Part shown: positions 35,987 to 45,001 of the stretch, in pieces
Layout of the letters: every line of letters begins with the position of its first letter
How positions within the stretch are numbered: the first letter of the stretch is position 1
Source of the DNA: Candidatus Sulfuritelmatomonas gaucii
GTDB taxonomy: Bacteria > Acidobacteriota > Terriglobia > Terriglobales > Acidobacteriaceae
Reading direction: 5' to 3'
Assembly (NCBI GenBank): GCA_900290245.1
Contig: OKRB01000068.1
Span: 25,134 to 89,133, forward strand
Length of the DNA stretch: 64,000 bases
Made by a program: the position numbers and the translations under genes
Notes under the pieces: model-generated
What the model was told of the DNA's origin: nothing
The model's input: the letters and a program-made list of their open reading frames with translations, nothing else
Database searches by the model: none

Positions 35987-36490
35987 ATGTTATCGTGGCT
36001 TTTCAGTAAGAAGGCGGCTATGATCGCCGCTCTCGCATTGTCGTGTCGGGTGCTGCTCCCTGTGCGCGCGGCTGCTCAATGGGCTGCGCCGGAACCAACA
36101 AGCGCATTCAGTATTCCCACAGCGCAGCTCATCCAGCCCGACGAACTCAACCGGCTCTTAAGATCACCAGGCGCTGAGAAGCCCCTGATCCTGCAGGTGG
36201 GCTCGCACATGATGTTCGCGCAGGCGCACATTCCGGGCTCGGAATACGCCGGTCCTAGCTCCCTGTCTGAAGGCATACAGCAATTGCGTGGCCGCGCTGC
36301 CTCACTGCCGCACAATCGTTTCATCGTGATCTACTGCGGCTGCTGCCCATGGAATCGCTGCCCCAACGCGGGCCCTGCTTACAAATTGCTGGCAAGCATG
36401 GGATTCACCCACGTGAAGGTGCTCTATCTTGCTAACAACTTCGGAGCAGATTGGGCCGGCAAGGGATATCCCGTTGAAAGCGGCCAATAA
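35987..36490 (+). CDS. Exported rhodanese-like protein
   Basis: 167 residues from ATG 35987 (GGAG 8 nt upstream). An ATG at 35972 is in frame. Signal peptide (AAMIAALALSCRVLLPVRAAA). Rhodanese domain with LILQVGSHMMFAQAHIPGSEYAG and the active-site loop IVIYCGCCPWNRCPNAGPAY, which has four cysteines rather than one. The C-terminal end overlaps the start of the TlpA-like gene. A periplasmic sulfur-transfer or thiol-redox role is likely. Confidence 0.88.
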   Translation: MLSWLFSKKAAMIAALALSCRVLLPVRAAAQWAAPEPTSAFSIPTAQLIQPDELNRLLRSPGAEKPLILQVGSHMMFAQAHIPGSEYAGPSSLSEGIQQLRGRAASLPHNRFIVIYCGCCPWNRCPNAGPAYKLLASMGFTHVKVLYLANNFGADWAGKGYPVESGQ

Positions 36491-37037
36491 CGCTGCCGGG
36501 GTCGTGCCTGCGCTGCGGCGCGTCCTCCGGTGTGCTCTCCTTGGCGCCTTCGTTGGAGCTTTGCCCGTGACCGTGACTGCCGGGGCCGGCAGTGGATCAG
36601 CGCAGAAGCAACTGGTTAACAAGGATGCACCGGATTTCGTCCTCACCAGCTTTAACGGCAAAGCGCTTCGCCTTAGCAGCTACCGCGGCAAAGTGGTTCT
36701 GCTCAACTTCTGGGCAACCTGGTGCGCGCCCTGCCAGGTGGAGATGCCGGTCTTTGCCGCATGGCAGCGTGAATATGGAGCGCGGGACCTTCAGGTCGTT
36801 GGCATCTCGATGGATGATGAGGCCTCGCTTGCCCGGCACGCTGTCGAGCGCCTGAATCTCAACTATCCCTTGGCAATGGGCAACGCGCGGCTCGCGTCGC
36901 GCTACGGCGGCGTGCTCGGGCTCCCGCTCACTTTCCTTATCGACCGCAATGGAATCGTCCGTGCGCGTTACCAGGGCGAAACCGAGCTGAGCACCATCGA
37001 AAACCAGATCAAGTCGCTCCTGGCGGCGCCTCGCTGA
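36474..37037 (+). CDS. Exported TlpA-like thiol:disulfide oxidoreductase
   Basis: About 187 residues from a TTG at 36474 with AAGGGA 7 nt upstream, overlapping the rhodanese gene by 17 bp, which suggests coupled translation. GTG 36504 is an alternative start. Signal peptide (LRCALLGAFVGALPVTVTAG). Thioredoxin fold with NFWATWCAPCQVEMP (redox CxxC) and the cis-Pro LGLPLTFLIDRNG. Reduces disulfides in the periplasm, as in cytochrome c maturation. Pairing with a multi-cysteine rhodanese is notable. Confidence 0.88.
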   Translation: MKAANNAAGVVPALRRVLRCALLGAFVGALPVTVTAGAGSGSAQKQLVNKDAPDFVLTSFNGKALRLSSYRGKVVLLNFWATWCAPCQVEMPVFAAWQREYGARDLQVVGISMDDEASLARHAVERLNLNYPLAMGNARLASRYGGVLGLPLTFLIDRNGIVRARYQGETELSTIENQIKSLLAAPR

Positions 37038-37108
37038 TTTCGGAATCGCTAGTTCCGCTGACAGCGCTGGCCCGCCAACCCCGCCGTCCTCCTGAATTAA
37101 ACTGGCGC

Positions 37109-38236
37109 ATGACGCCTATGAAACTTGGCCTTGGTCTCTACCGACACATGCTCAACGAAGAGTACTACGCTTTCGCTATGCAGGCCGGTTGCACGCACGT
37201 CATCGTGCATCTCGTGGATTACTTCCGCCAGGGCGAAGCCAACCCCGCACACAATCAGCCCACTGGCGGCAAAGACAAGCCTTGGGGCGTAGCGGGCGAT
37301 CCGAGCAAGCTGTGGACCGCGGCTGAACTCATCGCCCTGCGCAAGCAAGTGGAAGCTGCCGGCCTCAGGCTGGAAGGCATTGAGAACTTCGATCCGGCGC
37401 ACTGGCACGACATTCTTCTTGACGGCCCGAAGCGCGCGCGGCACATGCAAAACGTCCACGCCATCCTGCGAGCCATGGGGGAAGCGGGCATTCCTACGCT
37501 TGGCTATAACTTCTCCATTGCCGGCGTCGGCGGCCGCACCAGCGGCCCTTTCGCGCGCGGCGGAGCGGAGTCTGTCGGCATGGATGGCCCGGTCGACACG
37601 CCCATCCCCAACGGCATGGTGTGGAATATGATCTACGACTCTGCCGCGCCACCGGGCACGCTGGCCTCCATCACGCACGACGAGCTTTGGCGCCGTCTCC
37701 AGCGATTCCTTGAAGAAGCGCTTCCTGTGGCCGAGAAGGCAGGGGTTCGGCTTGCCGCGCACCCTGATGATCCGCCCACTCCCACCATGCGTCAGCAGCC
37801 GCGCCTCGTGTATCAACCGGCCATGCACCAGCGCCTCATCGACATCTCGCCCAGCCCATCGAACATGCTCGAGTTCTGCCTGGGAACGCTCGCCGAAATG
37901 ACCGAAGGCAACATTTACGAAACGGTCGAGCGATACAGCGCCCAGCATCGCATCGCCTACGTGCACTTCCGCAATATCGCCGGAAAAGCACCGCACTATC
38001 ACGAGACGTTTATCGACGACGGCGAGGTAGACATGCTGCGCATTCTCTGGATCCTCTCGAAGAACGGCTTCGACGGCGTGATCGTTCCCGACCACGCGCC
38101 GCAGATGACCTGTTCTGCGCCTTGGCATGCCGGCATGGCGCACACGCTGGGATTCCTGAAAGCGGGGCTGATGGCCATCGAGAGGGGCTTCACGCCGGCT
38201 CCTTTGCCATCCAAGCTGTCACACGGATCGGCGTAG
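37109..38236 (+). CDS. uxuA: Mannonate dehydratase
   Basis: 375 residues. Starts at ATG 37109 or 37118 (MKLGLGLYRH). Xylose-isomerase-like TIM barrel: MQAGCTHVIVHLVDYF, KQVEAAGLRLEGIENFDPAHW, GIPTLGYNFSIAGV and KAGVRLAAHPDDPPTPT match UxuA, which dehydrates D-mannonate to 2-keto-3-deoxygluconate. With kduD and the kdgF-like cupin it forms a hexuronate degradation module, interrupted by a convergent gene of unrelated type. Confidence 0.93.
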   Translation: MTPMKLGLGLYRHMLNEEYYAFAMQAGCTHVIVHLVDYFRQGEANPAHNQPTGGKDKPWGVAGDPSKLWTAAELIALRKQVEAAGLRLEGIENFDPAHWHDILLDGPKRARHMQNVHAILRAMGEAGIPTLGYNFSIAGVGGRTSGPFARGGAESVGMDGPVDTPIPNGMVWNMIYDSAAPPGTLASITHDELWRRLQRFLEEALPVAEKAGVRLAAHPDDPPTPTMRQQPRLVYQPAMHQRLIDISPSPSNMLEFCLGTLAEMTEGNIYETVERYSAQHRIAYVHFRNIAGKAPHYHETFIDDGEVDMLRILWILSKNGFDGVIVPDHAPQMTCSAPWHAGMAHTLGFLKAGLMAIERGFTPAPLPSKLSHGSA

Positions 38237-38248
38237 CCGGGGCAAACA

Positions 38249-39430
38249 CTAATTCGGCGACGGCCGGTCCACGTGGTCAATCACGAGCACATCGACGGGC
38301 GCTTTCGTCGCTTCGAGCTTGAGCCCGATCTGCTCCTGGATCGCAGTAAAAAGACCCGGCGGCGGGTTCGGATCCGTCGGCTGCGCCGCTTCCGGCGCCC
38401 ATCGCAACGTGAAATCAAACCTGCCGGTAAGGCCCGTCTGATCGGCTGCCGGCCTATCCAAGACCAATCCCATCGCCCAGACGAAATCCGCTATGGTCAC
38501 GTTTGTAGCCTTGAGCGTGATCGCCTGCGAATTCCATTCCATGAAGCTGGTATCGGGCAGTCTTTTTGGATCGCCCAGGCTCTTCGAGAGCTTCGGTCCG
38601 TCTTTTCCTGCGTGAAGCGCGTAGACGGAAAGCGGTCTGGTTTCATGATGGAAGGCCAGGTTAAACCGTGAAGCGAGCAGGCCGCGATACATGGCCTGCA
38701 TCTGCCTCAGGTTCGGTTCGCCGATCAAGTCGGGCACGCCATCCACGTCGTACTTGTCTGTGCCAAGCCAGCCCGGACCCTCCACGATTTGCCGCACGTG
38801 GACGCCATATGCGAACGAAATGATATCGTCCACTGTTTCGGTATCGCAAGAAATGCGCCGCCCGCCAGCATGGAAACCCCGTGACGTCCAGCTGGGATCA
38901 GTCGGCTTAATCGTCGCAACTTCAAACTCCGGCGCGGCATCCGCAGGCATGCGGTCAGTGGGTTGAGGAACCGCCCATGCGGTATCAGCGGTGGCGCGCG
39001 CCAAGGTAAGAGCGTAGGAAACGGCGCCATACTTCAATGTGCCGTTCATCGATTTGCCGTCCGCGCCGAGCTTGCCCTCAAAACGCCCATCGGGAGGAGT
39101 AGTAAACCGAAGCGTCGTTCCTTCCAGCTTCATCGAAGTCAAGTCCGACTCTCGCGCTCCGTCAGGGCCCATGGTGTAGAAAACGCCCTGCCACGCACTT
39201 TTGCCGGCTTGGCTCTGATCGGCCTGCGAGATTTGGAGCATGACCCGGAACCCTCGCCCGGCCTCGACGGTCCCCTGCCAGTTGCCGCCAAGATCGGGTG
39301 TGCTCTGAGCGTGAATGGGTCCGCTTAACGGGCTACAAAAGATGATTGCGGTGAGAATTGCGATTCTCTCGGTGTGGCGCAGCCGGGATGAAGCTGAACT
39401 TGCTCTTCTCCGCTTAACTTCGCTCGCCAT
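38249..39430 (-). CDS. TIGR03435 family exported protein
   Basis: 393 residues from ATG 39430, preceded at a distance by AAAGG. The open frame continues to 39946 across kduD's 5' end and is not coding there. Signal peptide ILTAIIFCSPLSGPIHAQ. The N-terminal part (GNWQGTVEAGRGFRVMLQIS) precedes a C-terminal domain opening EFEVATIKPTDPSW and containing GLLASRFNLAFHHETRPLSVYAL and LTGRFDFTLRWAPE, the TIGR03435 (soil Acidobacteria) signature. Function unknown. This family supports the taxonomic call. It converges on uxuA with 12 bp between stops. Confidence 0.92.
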   Translation of the reverse strand: MASEVKRRRASSASSRLRHTERIAILTAIIFCSPLSGPIHAQSTPDLGGNWQGTVEAGRGFRVMLQISQADQSQAGKSAWQGVFYTMGPDGARESDLTSMKLEGTTLRFTTPPDGRFEGKLGADGKSMNGTLKYGAVSYALTLARATADTAWAVPQPTDRMPADAAPEFEVATIKPTDPSWTSRGFHAGGRRISCDTETVDDIISFAYGVHVRQIVEGPGWLGTDKYDVDGVPDLIGEPNLRQMQAMYRGLLASRFNLAFHHETRPLSVYALHAGKDGPKLSKSLGDPKRLPDTSFMEWNSQAITLKATNVTIADFVWAMGLVLDRPAADQTGLTGRFDFTLRWAPEAAQPTDPNPPPGLFTAIQEQIGLKLEATKAPVDVLVIDHVDRPSPN

Positions 39431-39602
39431 TGCAGCAAGCCTTTCTCGACCTCGGCACTGCATCTTCTGGAATTGTCTGAAAGCGGTGTTGTGGCTAACA
39501 TTATGCGCCTGAACCTGCCGCGGTTGCACCGTCAAAATCCGGCAGTGTATTCTCGGCTTGACGCGCAAGGTAATTCCGCGGATGGGCGCTCGCGAATCGG
39601 CA

Positions 39603-39658
39603 ATCCCCTGAACTCTGTTCTCTGATCCCTGTTCTCTGATCTCTATTCTCTGACTCAT
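39603..39658. repeat. Heptamer tract (TCTGATC type)
   Basis: CTGTTCTCTGATCCCTGTTC and following: heptamers CTCTGAT/CCCTGTT running right up to the kduD start codon. Confidence 0.7.
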
Positions 39659-40418
39659 GATCCTCGACTCATTCAGCCTCAAAGGCAAATCTGCTCTCGT
39701 CACCGGCTCGTCGCGCGGCCTTGGCGCGGCCATTGCCATTGCGCTCGCGCAGGCCGGCGCCGGTGTCGCCATCCACGGATCCACGTCGGTTCCCAAGGCT
39801 ACGCAGCACAAGCTCGAAGGAGTCGGCGCAAAATCCATCGCGCTGGTCGGCGACGTCGGCGATGCCGACGTTAGCGCTATGCTCGTGGAGGAGACAGTCG
39901 AATATTTTGGGAAGATTGACATTCTGGTTAACAACGCCGGCATCATTCGCCGCGCGTCCGCTGCCGACTACTCCGAGGAGGACTGGAAGGCGGTCATCGA
40001 CGTGAATCTCTCAAGCGTCTTTCGCCTCATGCAGCTTGCCGGCCGCCACATGCTCAAGCAAGGCTCAGGCAAGATCATCAACATCGCTTCGCTGCTGACA
40101 TTTCAGGGTGGAATCCTGGTGCCTGCATATGCCGCGGCCAAGGGCGGCGTGGGCCAGCTGACCAAGGCTTTCGCTAACGAGTGGGCGTCGAAAGGCGTGA
40201 ACGTCAACGCCATCGCGCCCGGCTATATGGATACTGATAATACCGAGGCGCTCAAGAAGAACGCCGAGCGCGCGCGACAGATTCTCGAGCGTATCCCCGC
40301 CGGCCGGTGGGGCAAACCCGAAGACCTTGCCGGGGCTGCGGTTTTTCTGGCCTCAGCGGCGAGCGATTACATTCACGGACATGTGCTCGTAGTGGACGGC
40401 GGCTGGCTGAACCGGTAA
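39657..40418 (+). CDS. kduD: 2-dehydro-3-deoxy-D-gluconate 5-dehydrogenase (KduD-like SDR)
   Basis: 253 residues. Short-chain dehydrogenase: TGSSRGLGAAIAIAL, NNAGIIRRASAADYSEEDW, YAAAKGGVGQLTKAFANEW and IPAGRWGKPEDLAGAAVFLA, the last typical of KduD. Interconverts 2,5-diketo-3-deoxygluconate and 2-keto-3-deoxygluconate in pectin and alginate uronate catabolism. The kdgF-like cupin begins 38 bp downstream. A heptamer repeat abuts its start and may carry its ribosome-binding region. SDR substrate assignment rests on the neighbours. Confidence 0.88.
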   Translation: MILDSFSLKGKSALVTGSSRGLGAAIAIALAQAGAGVAIHGSTSVPKATQHKLEGVGAKSIALVGDVGDADVSAMLVEETVEYFGKIDILVNNAGIIRRASAADYSEEDWKAVIDVNLSSVFRLMQLAGRHMLKQGSGKIINIASLLTFQGGILVPAYAAAKGGVGQLTKAFANEWASKGVNVNAIAPGYMDTDNTEALKKNAERARQILERIPAGRWGKPEDLAGAAVFLASAASDYIHGHVLVVDGGWLNR

Positions 40419-40452
40419 GAGCAGGGACCGAGGGAGCAAGGGACCAAGGAGA
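40419..40452. repeat. Heptamer tract (AGGGACC type)
   Basis: AGCAGGGACCGAGGGAGCAA and following, between kduD and the cupin gene. The GGAG used as the cupin ribosome-binding site lies at its end. Confidence 0.6.
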
Positions 40453-40456
40453 ATCG

Positions 40457-40795
40457 ATGGATGAATCTGGGGTCGTTTACACGGCAACTAACGCCACCGG
40501 GGTCACAGCGCCCGAATCCGGCATGTTGCGCCAGGTACTTGCGTACAACCCGCATCTGATGCTCGTGCGTCACACGTTTGATACAGGTTGGAAAGGCGCG
40601 CGGCACAGTCATCCGCATCATCAGATGGTCTATGTCGTGCGCGGTCAAATTCGCTTTCAGGCTCAGGGCAAAAGCTGGGATCTACGCGCCGGCGACAGCC
40701 TGGTCGTGGATGGGGGCGTCGAACACGAAGCCGCGGCCCTCGAGCCATCGGAGGTACTCGACATCTTTACCCCCTATCGCCAAGACTATGCGTAG
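40457..40795 (+). CDS. kdgF: KdgF-like cupin
   Basis: 112 residues from ATG 40457 with AAGGAG 5 nt upstream. Single cupin: LMLVRHTFDTGWKGARHSHP, HHQMVYVVRGQIRF, GDSLVVDGGVEHEAAALEP. The metal-binding motif H-S-H-P-H-H-Q plus the late His fits KdgF, which linearises unsaturated uronates to 4-deoxy-L-erythro-5-hexoseulose uronate. Position directly after kduD supports this. Confidence 0.85.
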   Translation: MDESGVVYTATNATGVTAPESGMLRQVLAYNPHLMLVRHTFDTGWKGARHSHPHHQMVYVVRGQIRFQAQGKSWDLRAGDSLVVDGGVEHEAAALEPSEVLDIFTPYRQDYA

Positions 40796-40858
40796 CGCCC
40801 GGACCCTGCGCCTTGCCTGGCAGGGTCAAGTTCCCGGGCTTCGGAAATTGAGGAGATA

Positions 40859-41680
40859 ATGATGAAGATCTGTTGCATGGGAATTCTGGCGCTCTTTTGC
40901 GCCTCCTCGATGACAGCGATGGCACAGCCGCCTGCGCCCGATTCCGGCATTACCGGTATCGCGCACATTGCCTTTCGCGTCAGCGACCTCGACCGTGAGA
41001 TTGCTTTTCTCGGCAAGCTTGGCTACGAAGAGGCCTTTACCATGACCAATGGCGGCCGCACCAATGAAGTCTTCATAAAGGTGAACGACCGCCAGTTCAT
41101 CGAGCTGTATCCGCAGACCAGCCCTTCACAGCCTCTCGGCTGGATGCACGTCTGCTATGAAGTGGGCGATCTCAACATCCTGTACAAGTTCTACGACTCC
41201 ATGGGTCTCAAGCTCCGGCCCGTGCAAAAGGCGTCAGCCGGCAACCTGATCTCCTCCACTGACGATCCCGAACACCGCGTTACCGAGTTCACCCAATACA
41301 TGCCCGGGTCGCGCCACACCCTCGATCGCGGACAGCACCTTGGGGCCGGCCGCATCTCCACCGAGTTGCTCGGCTTCGATCTGCCTGTGAGCGACGGCGC
41401 CGCGATGAAGGAGTTTTACACCGATCTTGGATTCGAGCCGCAGAATACGAATGGAAATATCCGCTTGACTGCACCAGCAGCTTCCGACATCCACATTGAA
41501 CTTCGCTCCTGGCATCAAGGGGCCATGCCGGAGTTTCTCTTCGCTGTACCCGATGCGAAGAAGGCGGCAGGCGAATTGAAAAACGCCGGCGTCAAAGCCG
41601 ATCGCATGGATGGGCTTGTTTTCGTTCACGATCCCGACAACAATATCTTCGTGTTCCTTGAAACCGATTCGAACAAGTAG
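40859..41680 (+). CDS. Exported double-VOC-domain protein
   Basis: 273 residues. ATGATG at 40859/40862 with AGGAG at 40851, so 40862 may be the used codon. Signal peptide ILALFCASSMTAMAQ. Two VOC modules: ITGIAHIAFRVSDLDREIAF ... KVNDRQFIELYP, and LLGFDLPVSDGAAMKEFYTD ... FVHDPDNNIFVFLETD. VOC proteins with a signal peptide are common in Acidobacteria. Substrate unknown. The upstream spacer contains a hairpin GACCCTG/CAGGGTC. Confidence 0.88.
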   Translation: MMKICCMGILALFCASSMTAMAQPPAPDSGITGIAHIAFRVSDLDREIAFLGKLGYEEAFTMTNGGRTNEVFIKVNDRQFIELYPQTSPSQPLGWMHVCYEVGDLNILYKFYDSMGLKLRPVQKASAGNLISSTDDPEHRVTEFTQYMPGSRHTLDRGQHLGAGRISTELLGFDLPVSDGAAMKEFYTDLGFEPQNTNGNIRLTAPAASDIHIELRSWHQGAMPEFLFAVPDAKKAAGELKNAGVKADRMDGLVFVHDPDNNIFVFLETDSNK

Positions 41681-41780
41681 AAGTGGTTGGGAGCGCCCCA
41701 TGTCGCGCCTTAAGGCCTGGAATACAGCGATCCTTCAGGCGCAAAATGACGCAGGCGCAAATTGACGCGGCAAAAACTCT

Positions 41781-43016
41781 TTAGTGGATCGTCTTGGATT
41801 TTCGCTGCATGTAATCCATCAGCAGGTACTGCCCGAGCGTCGCCGGCGTGGTGAAGTACGCCTTGCCGCGGCACATCTCAGAAACCTTGTGCACGAACTG
41901 CACCAGGCCGTAGTCGCTTGCCAGCATGAATGTATTGATCATGACGTTCGACCGCTTGCAGCGCGCCACCTCTTCGAGGGTCTCGCTCACCACCAGCGGA
42001 TCGAGACCGTAGGGATTCTTGTAGATCCGTCCATCGGGAAGCGTGAGCGCCGAAGGCTTGCCGTCAGTAATCATCACGATCTGCTTCATGTCCTTTTTTT
42101 GCCGGGACAAGACACGTTGTGCCACGCGCAGGCCTTCGCGCGTATTCGTGTGCCAGGGCCCGACTTTCACGCGCGCCAGGTGCGACACGGGCAGCTCTTC
42201 GGCCGAATCGTGAAACAGCACCAGCGAGAGCGAATCTCCCGGATACTGCGTGCGGATGAGATGAGACAGCGCCATGGCCACACGTTTCGCCGGAGTAAAC
42301 CTGTCCTCGCCATACAGGATCATGGAGTGAGAGCAATCGAGCATCATCACCGTCGCGCACGAGCTCTGGTAATCGCACTGGTGCACCTGCAAATCTTCGT
42401 ATTCAAGATTCAAGGGCAGCCCAAGCCCCTTGCGCGAGATCGCCGAGCCCAGTGTCGCCGTCACGTCCAGGTTCAACGTGTCGCCAAATTCATATCTCCG
42501 CGAGCCGCCGCTGGTTTCAACTCCTGTCGCCCAATGCCGCGTATCATGGCGGCCAAAGCTTGATTTGCCCAGCGAACCCATCAAATCGCGCAATGTTTTG
42601 AAGCCAAGAAAGTCCAGGCTCTTATCGGTCACTTCAAACCGCACCTGTCCTTCGGCGTTGCCCGTCTGCCCCTTCGCCTGGTCGATGCGCGTGGGGCCGT
42701 CCTGGTGGAACGAAGAGATGTAGTTCTCCTGCTCCATCCGCTCGATCATCTTGTCGATCAGCTCATCGAGTTTGCCCTCGGCCGCCAGTTGCTGCAGTTG
42801 CTCGCGCATTGCATCGTCAAGAAAATCTTCAGTCTCCAGCACCCGGCGCAGAGCTTCGCGCAAATCATCGAGGGTTTGGTCCAGATCCTGAAAGCCGTTG
42901 TACGGGTCATAGAATCCCGAATTGAGCAGGTAATCAGAGAGCCCCTGCAGCAGACCCTCAAGATCGATTTCTTGAGCCAGATCGCCGTTGTACTTCGTGT
43001 AGTGAACGCGCTTCAT
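41781..43016 (-). CDS. VWA domain protein
   Basis: 411 residues, cytoplasmic. The N-terminal 200 residues are acidic and helical ([20 protein letters not shown]). The von Willebrand A domain from about residue 215 has the MIDAS-like MLDCSHSM (D-x-S-x-S) and [10 protein letters not shown]. This is the metal-binding partner of the MoxR-like ATPase encoded just upstream, the pair resembling magnesium-chelatase subunits D and I or MoxR-VWA chaperone systems. Co-transcribed with the ATPase gene, 49 bp apart across a heptamer tract. Confidence 0.9.
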   Translation of the reverse strand: MKRVHYTKYNGDLAQEIDLEGLLQGLSDYLLNSGFYDPYNGFQDLDQTLDDLREALRRVLETEDFLDDAMREQLQQLAAEGKLDELIDKMIERMEQENYISSFHQDGPTRIDQAKGQTGNAEGQVRFEVTDKSLDFLGFKTLRDLMGSLGKSSFGRHDTRHWATGVETSGGSRRYEFGDTLNLDVTATLGSAISRKGLGLPLNLEYEDLQVHQCDYQSSCATVMMLDCSHSMILYGEDRFTPAKRVAMALSHLIRTQYPGDSLSLVLFHDSAEELPVSHLARVKVGPWHTNTREGLRVAQRVLSRQKKDMKQIVMITDGKPSALTLPDGRIYKNPYGLDPLVVSETLEEVARCKRSNVMINTFMLASDYGLVQFVHKVSEMCRGKAYFTTPATLGQYLLMDYMQRKSKTIH

Positions 43017-43017
43017 C

Positions 43018-43065
43018 CGCTCTCCGCTCCCAGCTTTGCCGCTCTCTCGATCCCTTGGTCCCTGC
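43018..43065. repeat. Heptamer tract between ATPase and VWA genes
   Basis: GCTCTCCGCTCCCAGCTTTG and following, degenerate CT-rich heptamers filling the 49-bp spacer of the operon. Confidence 0.5.
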
Positions 43066-44625
43066 TTAGTTCAATCCTCCGCCCCTGCGTCTGCGCCGCG
43101 CGCGCTCCCAGTCGTCGTATTCAATCTCCAATTCCTCGCGCTCCCGGCTGCGATTCTCCCGCTCGGGGCCCTGCATTTCGAGATCGCGCTTCCGCGGTCC
43201 CTCCTGCGCGGCAAAGCCATGCTGCTCGTTGCGGCTGAGCTTGCGATGCGCTACCAACCCTTCCAGCAGAAACTCCGCCGCAGCCACCACTTTGGGCGCC
43301 GCGTCGCCGGGCTTCACGCCTAGCGGCGACAGCTTCTCCAGCAGTCCCTGAATGGCTTTCAGCTCCTTCAGCGTCGCCGCGGCCGGCTGCGTTTCGTCGA
43401 GCTTCACCGTTCCGCCCAGGTTGAACCATTGCTCGATGCGCTCCATGTCGGCACCGGCAAAGTAACGGTCGAAGATCTTCCCCACCGCCGTGCGGATCAG
43501 CTCGCGCACCACGGTATCGGCGCCGCGCATCTCGCCTTCATACTCGAGCTCCAGCTTGCCCGTGATCCCGGGCATGGCTGCGTAAAGGTCGCTCACGCGC
43601 GGCAGCACGAGCGCGTCGCCAGTCGCCAGCGCGCGCCGCTCGGCATTCGACACGACCAGCTCCAGCGTCGAAATGGGCAGCCGCTGGCTCACGCCGCTTC
43701 GCTTGTCTACGCGTTTATCCTCGCGCGCCGAGAAAGCCACCTGTTCCACCACTTCGCGCAGATATTGCGGGAGTTCAACGGCTGAGCCGCGATCTTGCCA
43801 GGCCTCCTGCGCCGTGATGGAGATGCCTTCTTCGAGCGTCTCTGGGTAATGCGTGCGAATCTCAGAACCAATGCGGTCCTTCAACGGAGTGATGATCTTG
43901 CCGCGCGCCGTGTAATCCTCGGGATTGGCGCTGAACACGAGCACGAGATCGAGCGCCATCCGCACCGGGTAGCCTTTGATCTGCACATCGCCTTCCTGCA
44001 TGATGTTGAAGAGCGCCACCTGAATCTTGCTGGCGAGGTCCGGCAGTTCGTTGATGGCGAAGAGTCCGCGGTTGGCTCGCGGCAACAGGCCGTAGTGCAT
44101 GGTCAGCTCGCTCGAAAGATTCTCGCCCGCCCGGGCGGCTTTGATCGGATCGAGGTCTCCAATCAAATCCGCCACCGTCACGTCCGGCGTAGCCAGCTTC
44201 TCCACATAGCGGTCGTCTCGCCCGATCCATGCGATCGGCGTCGCGTCTCCGCGCTCGGCGATCAACTCGCGGCAGCGCACGCACAAGGGCCGGTAAGGAT
44301 TGTCGCGAATCTCGCACCCGGCCACATAGGGCATCCGCTCATCCAGCAGAGCTGTCAGCGCGCGCAGAATCCGGCTTTTCGCCTGGCCGCGCAATCCCAG
44401 CAGAATGAAATTCTGTTTTGACAACACGGCATTCACAATCTGCGGGATCACCGTGTCTTCATAACCGACGATTCTAGGGAAAATCGTCTCTTTTGCTCTC
44501 AGGCGAGCGGTCAGGTTGTCGCGCATTTCGTCTTTCACGCTGCGCGACTTCAGTTGTGCTTCGCTGAATTGATGGCTGGACCGCAGTTCAGCCAGGGTTT
44601 GGGGAAGAGGAGTTGCTGCAGGCAT
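43066..44625 (-). CDS. MoxR/ChlI-like AAA+ ATPase
   Basis: 519 residues. AAA+ core with a shortened Walker [12 protein letters not shown] (residues 76-86), Walker B-like [18 protein letters not shown] and sensor 1 [16 protein letters not shown]. An insertion with three cysteines ([17 protein letters not shown]) near residues 100-120 is uncommon and might bind zinc. The last 45 residues are highly charged ([20 protein letters not shown]). With the VWA protein it forms an ATP-driven complex of unknown client, related to magnesium chelatase. The large RNA at 44966-45845 lies upstream and ends in its own terminator. Confidence 0.9.
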   Translation of the reverse strand: MPAATPLPQTLAELRSSHQFSEAQLKSRSVKDEMRDNLTARLRAKETIFPRIVGYEDTVIPQIVNAVLSKQNFILLGLRGQAKSRILRALTALLDERMPYVAGCEIRDNPYRPLCVRCRELIAERGDATPIAWIGRDDRYVEKLATPDVTVADLIGDLDPIKAARAGENLSSELTMHYGLLPRANRGLFAINELPDLASKIQVALFNIMQEGDVQIKGYPVRMALDLVLVFSANPEDYTARGKIITPLKDRIGSEIRTHYPETLEEGISITAQEAWQDRGSAVELPQYLREVVEQVAFSAREDKRVDKRSGVSQRLPISTLELVVSNAERRALATGDALVLPRVSDLYAAMPGITGKLELEYEGEMRGADTVVRELIRTAVGKIFDRYFAGADMERIEQWFNLGGTVKLDETQPAAATLKELKAIQGLLEKLSPLGVKPGDAAPKVVAAAEFLLEGLVAHRKLSRNEQHGFAAQEGPRKRDLEMQGPERENRSREREELEIEYDDWERARRRRRGGGLN

Positions 44626-44965
44626 CCTTTTGACCCCCTGTTATGCGGCTCCGTTCAAAAGCCCCACTGTTTCGTAAGACGCGCACAGCCGGCAAATGGT
44701 GCGGCGACACTGCCCCGCCAGTGGCTGGGCGCACGGTTTGCCGCTCACATGGCCGGCTCTCATTCAAGCGAACATGATGCTCAGGAATGGCTCGAAAAGG
44801 GGAAGACTCTGCACGTAAGAACCGAATCGTGCAAGAGCGCCATGCACGCAGTATGCGCCTATCTGGTCGATTCGCACAAACGGGCTGGCGACGGTGGTGG
44901 CGGGTCAATGATGGAAGGTGTGGGATGGAGGGGGTGGTGTTTTATGCCTGGAAGAAAAATGGCCG
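44626..44965. other. Upstream region of the MoxR-like gene
   Basis: About 340 bp between the ATPase start and the terminator of the large RNA. No credible gene. A promoter for the ATPase operon is expected here on the minus strand. Confidence 0.4.
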
Positions 44966-45001
44966 TAAATTGAAAACGCCAGAGACCGAAGCCTCTGGCG
45001 T
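44966..45001 (-). terminator. Rho-independent terminator of the large noncoding RNA
   Basis: On the minus strand ACGCCAGAGGC-UUCG-GUCUCUGGCGU forms an 11-bp stem (one G-U pair) with a cUUCGg tetraloop at 44976-45001, followed by UUUUCAAUUU. On the plus strand there is no U-rich tail, so direction is minus. Confidence 0.9.

Noticed and set aside
37097..38143. 348-codon minus frame opposite uxuA
   Set aside because: Antisense shadow of a well-recognised gene, with no ribosome-binding site and no family resemblance.
44554..44973. 139-codon plus frame upstream of the ATPase gene
   Set aside because: No ribosome-binding site, no recognisable domain, overlaps the ATPase start and the terminator.
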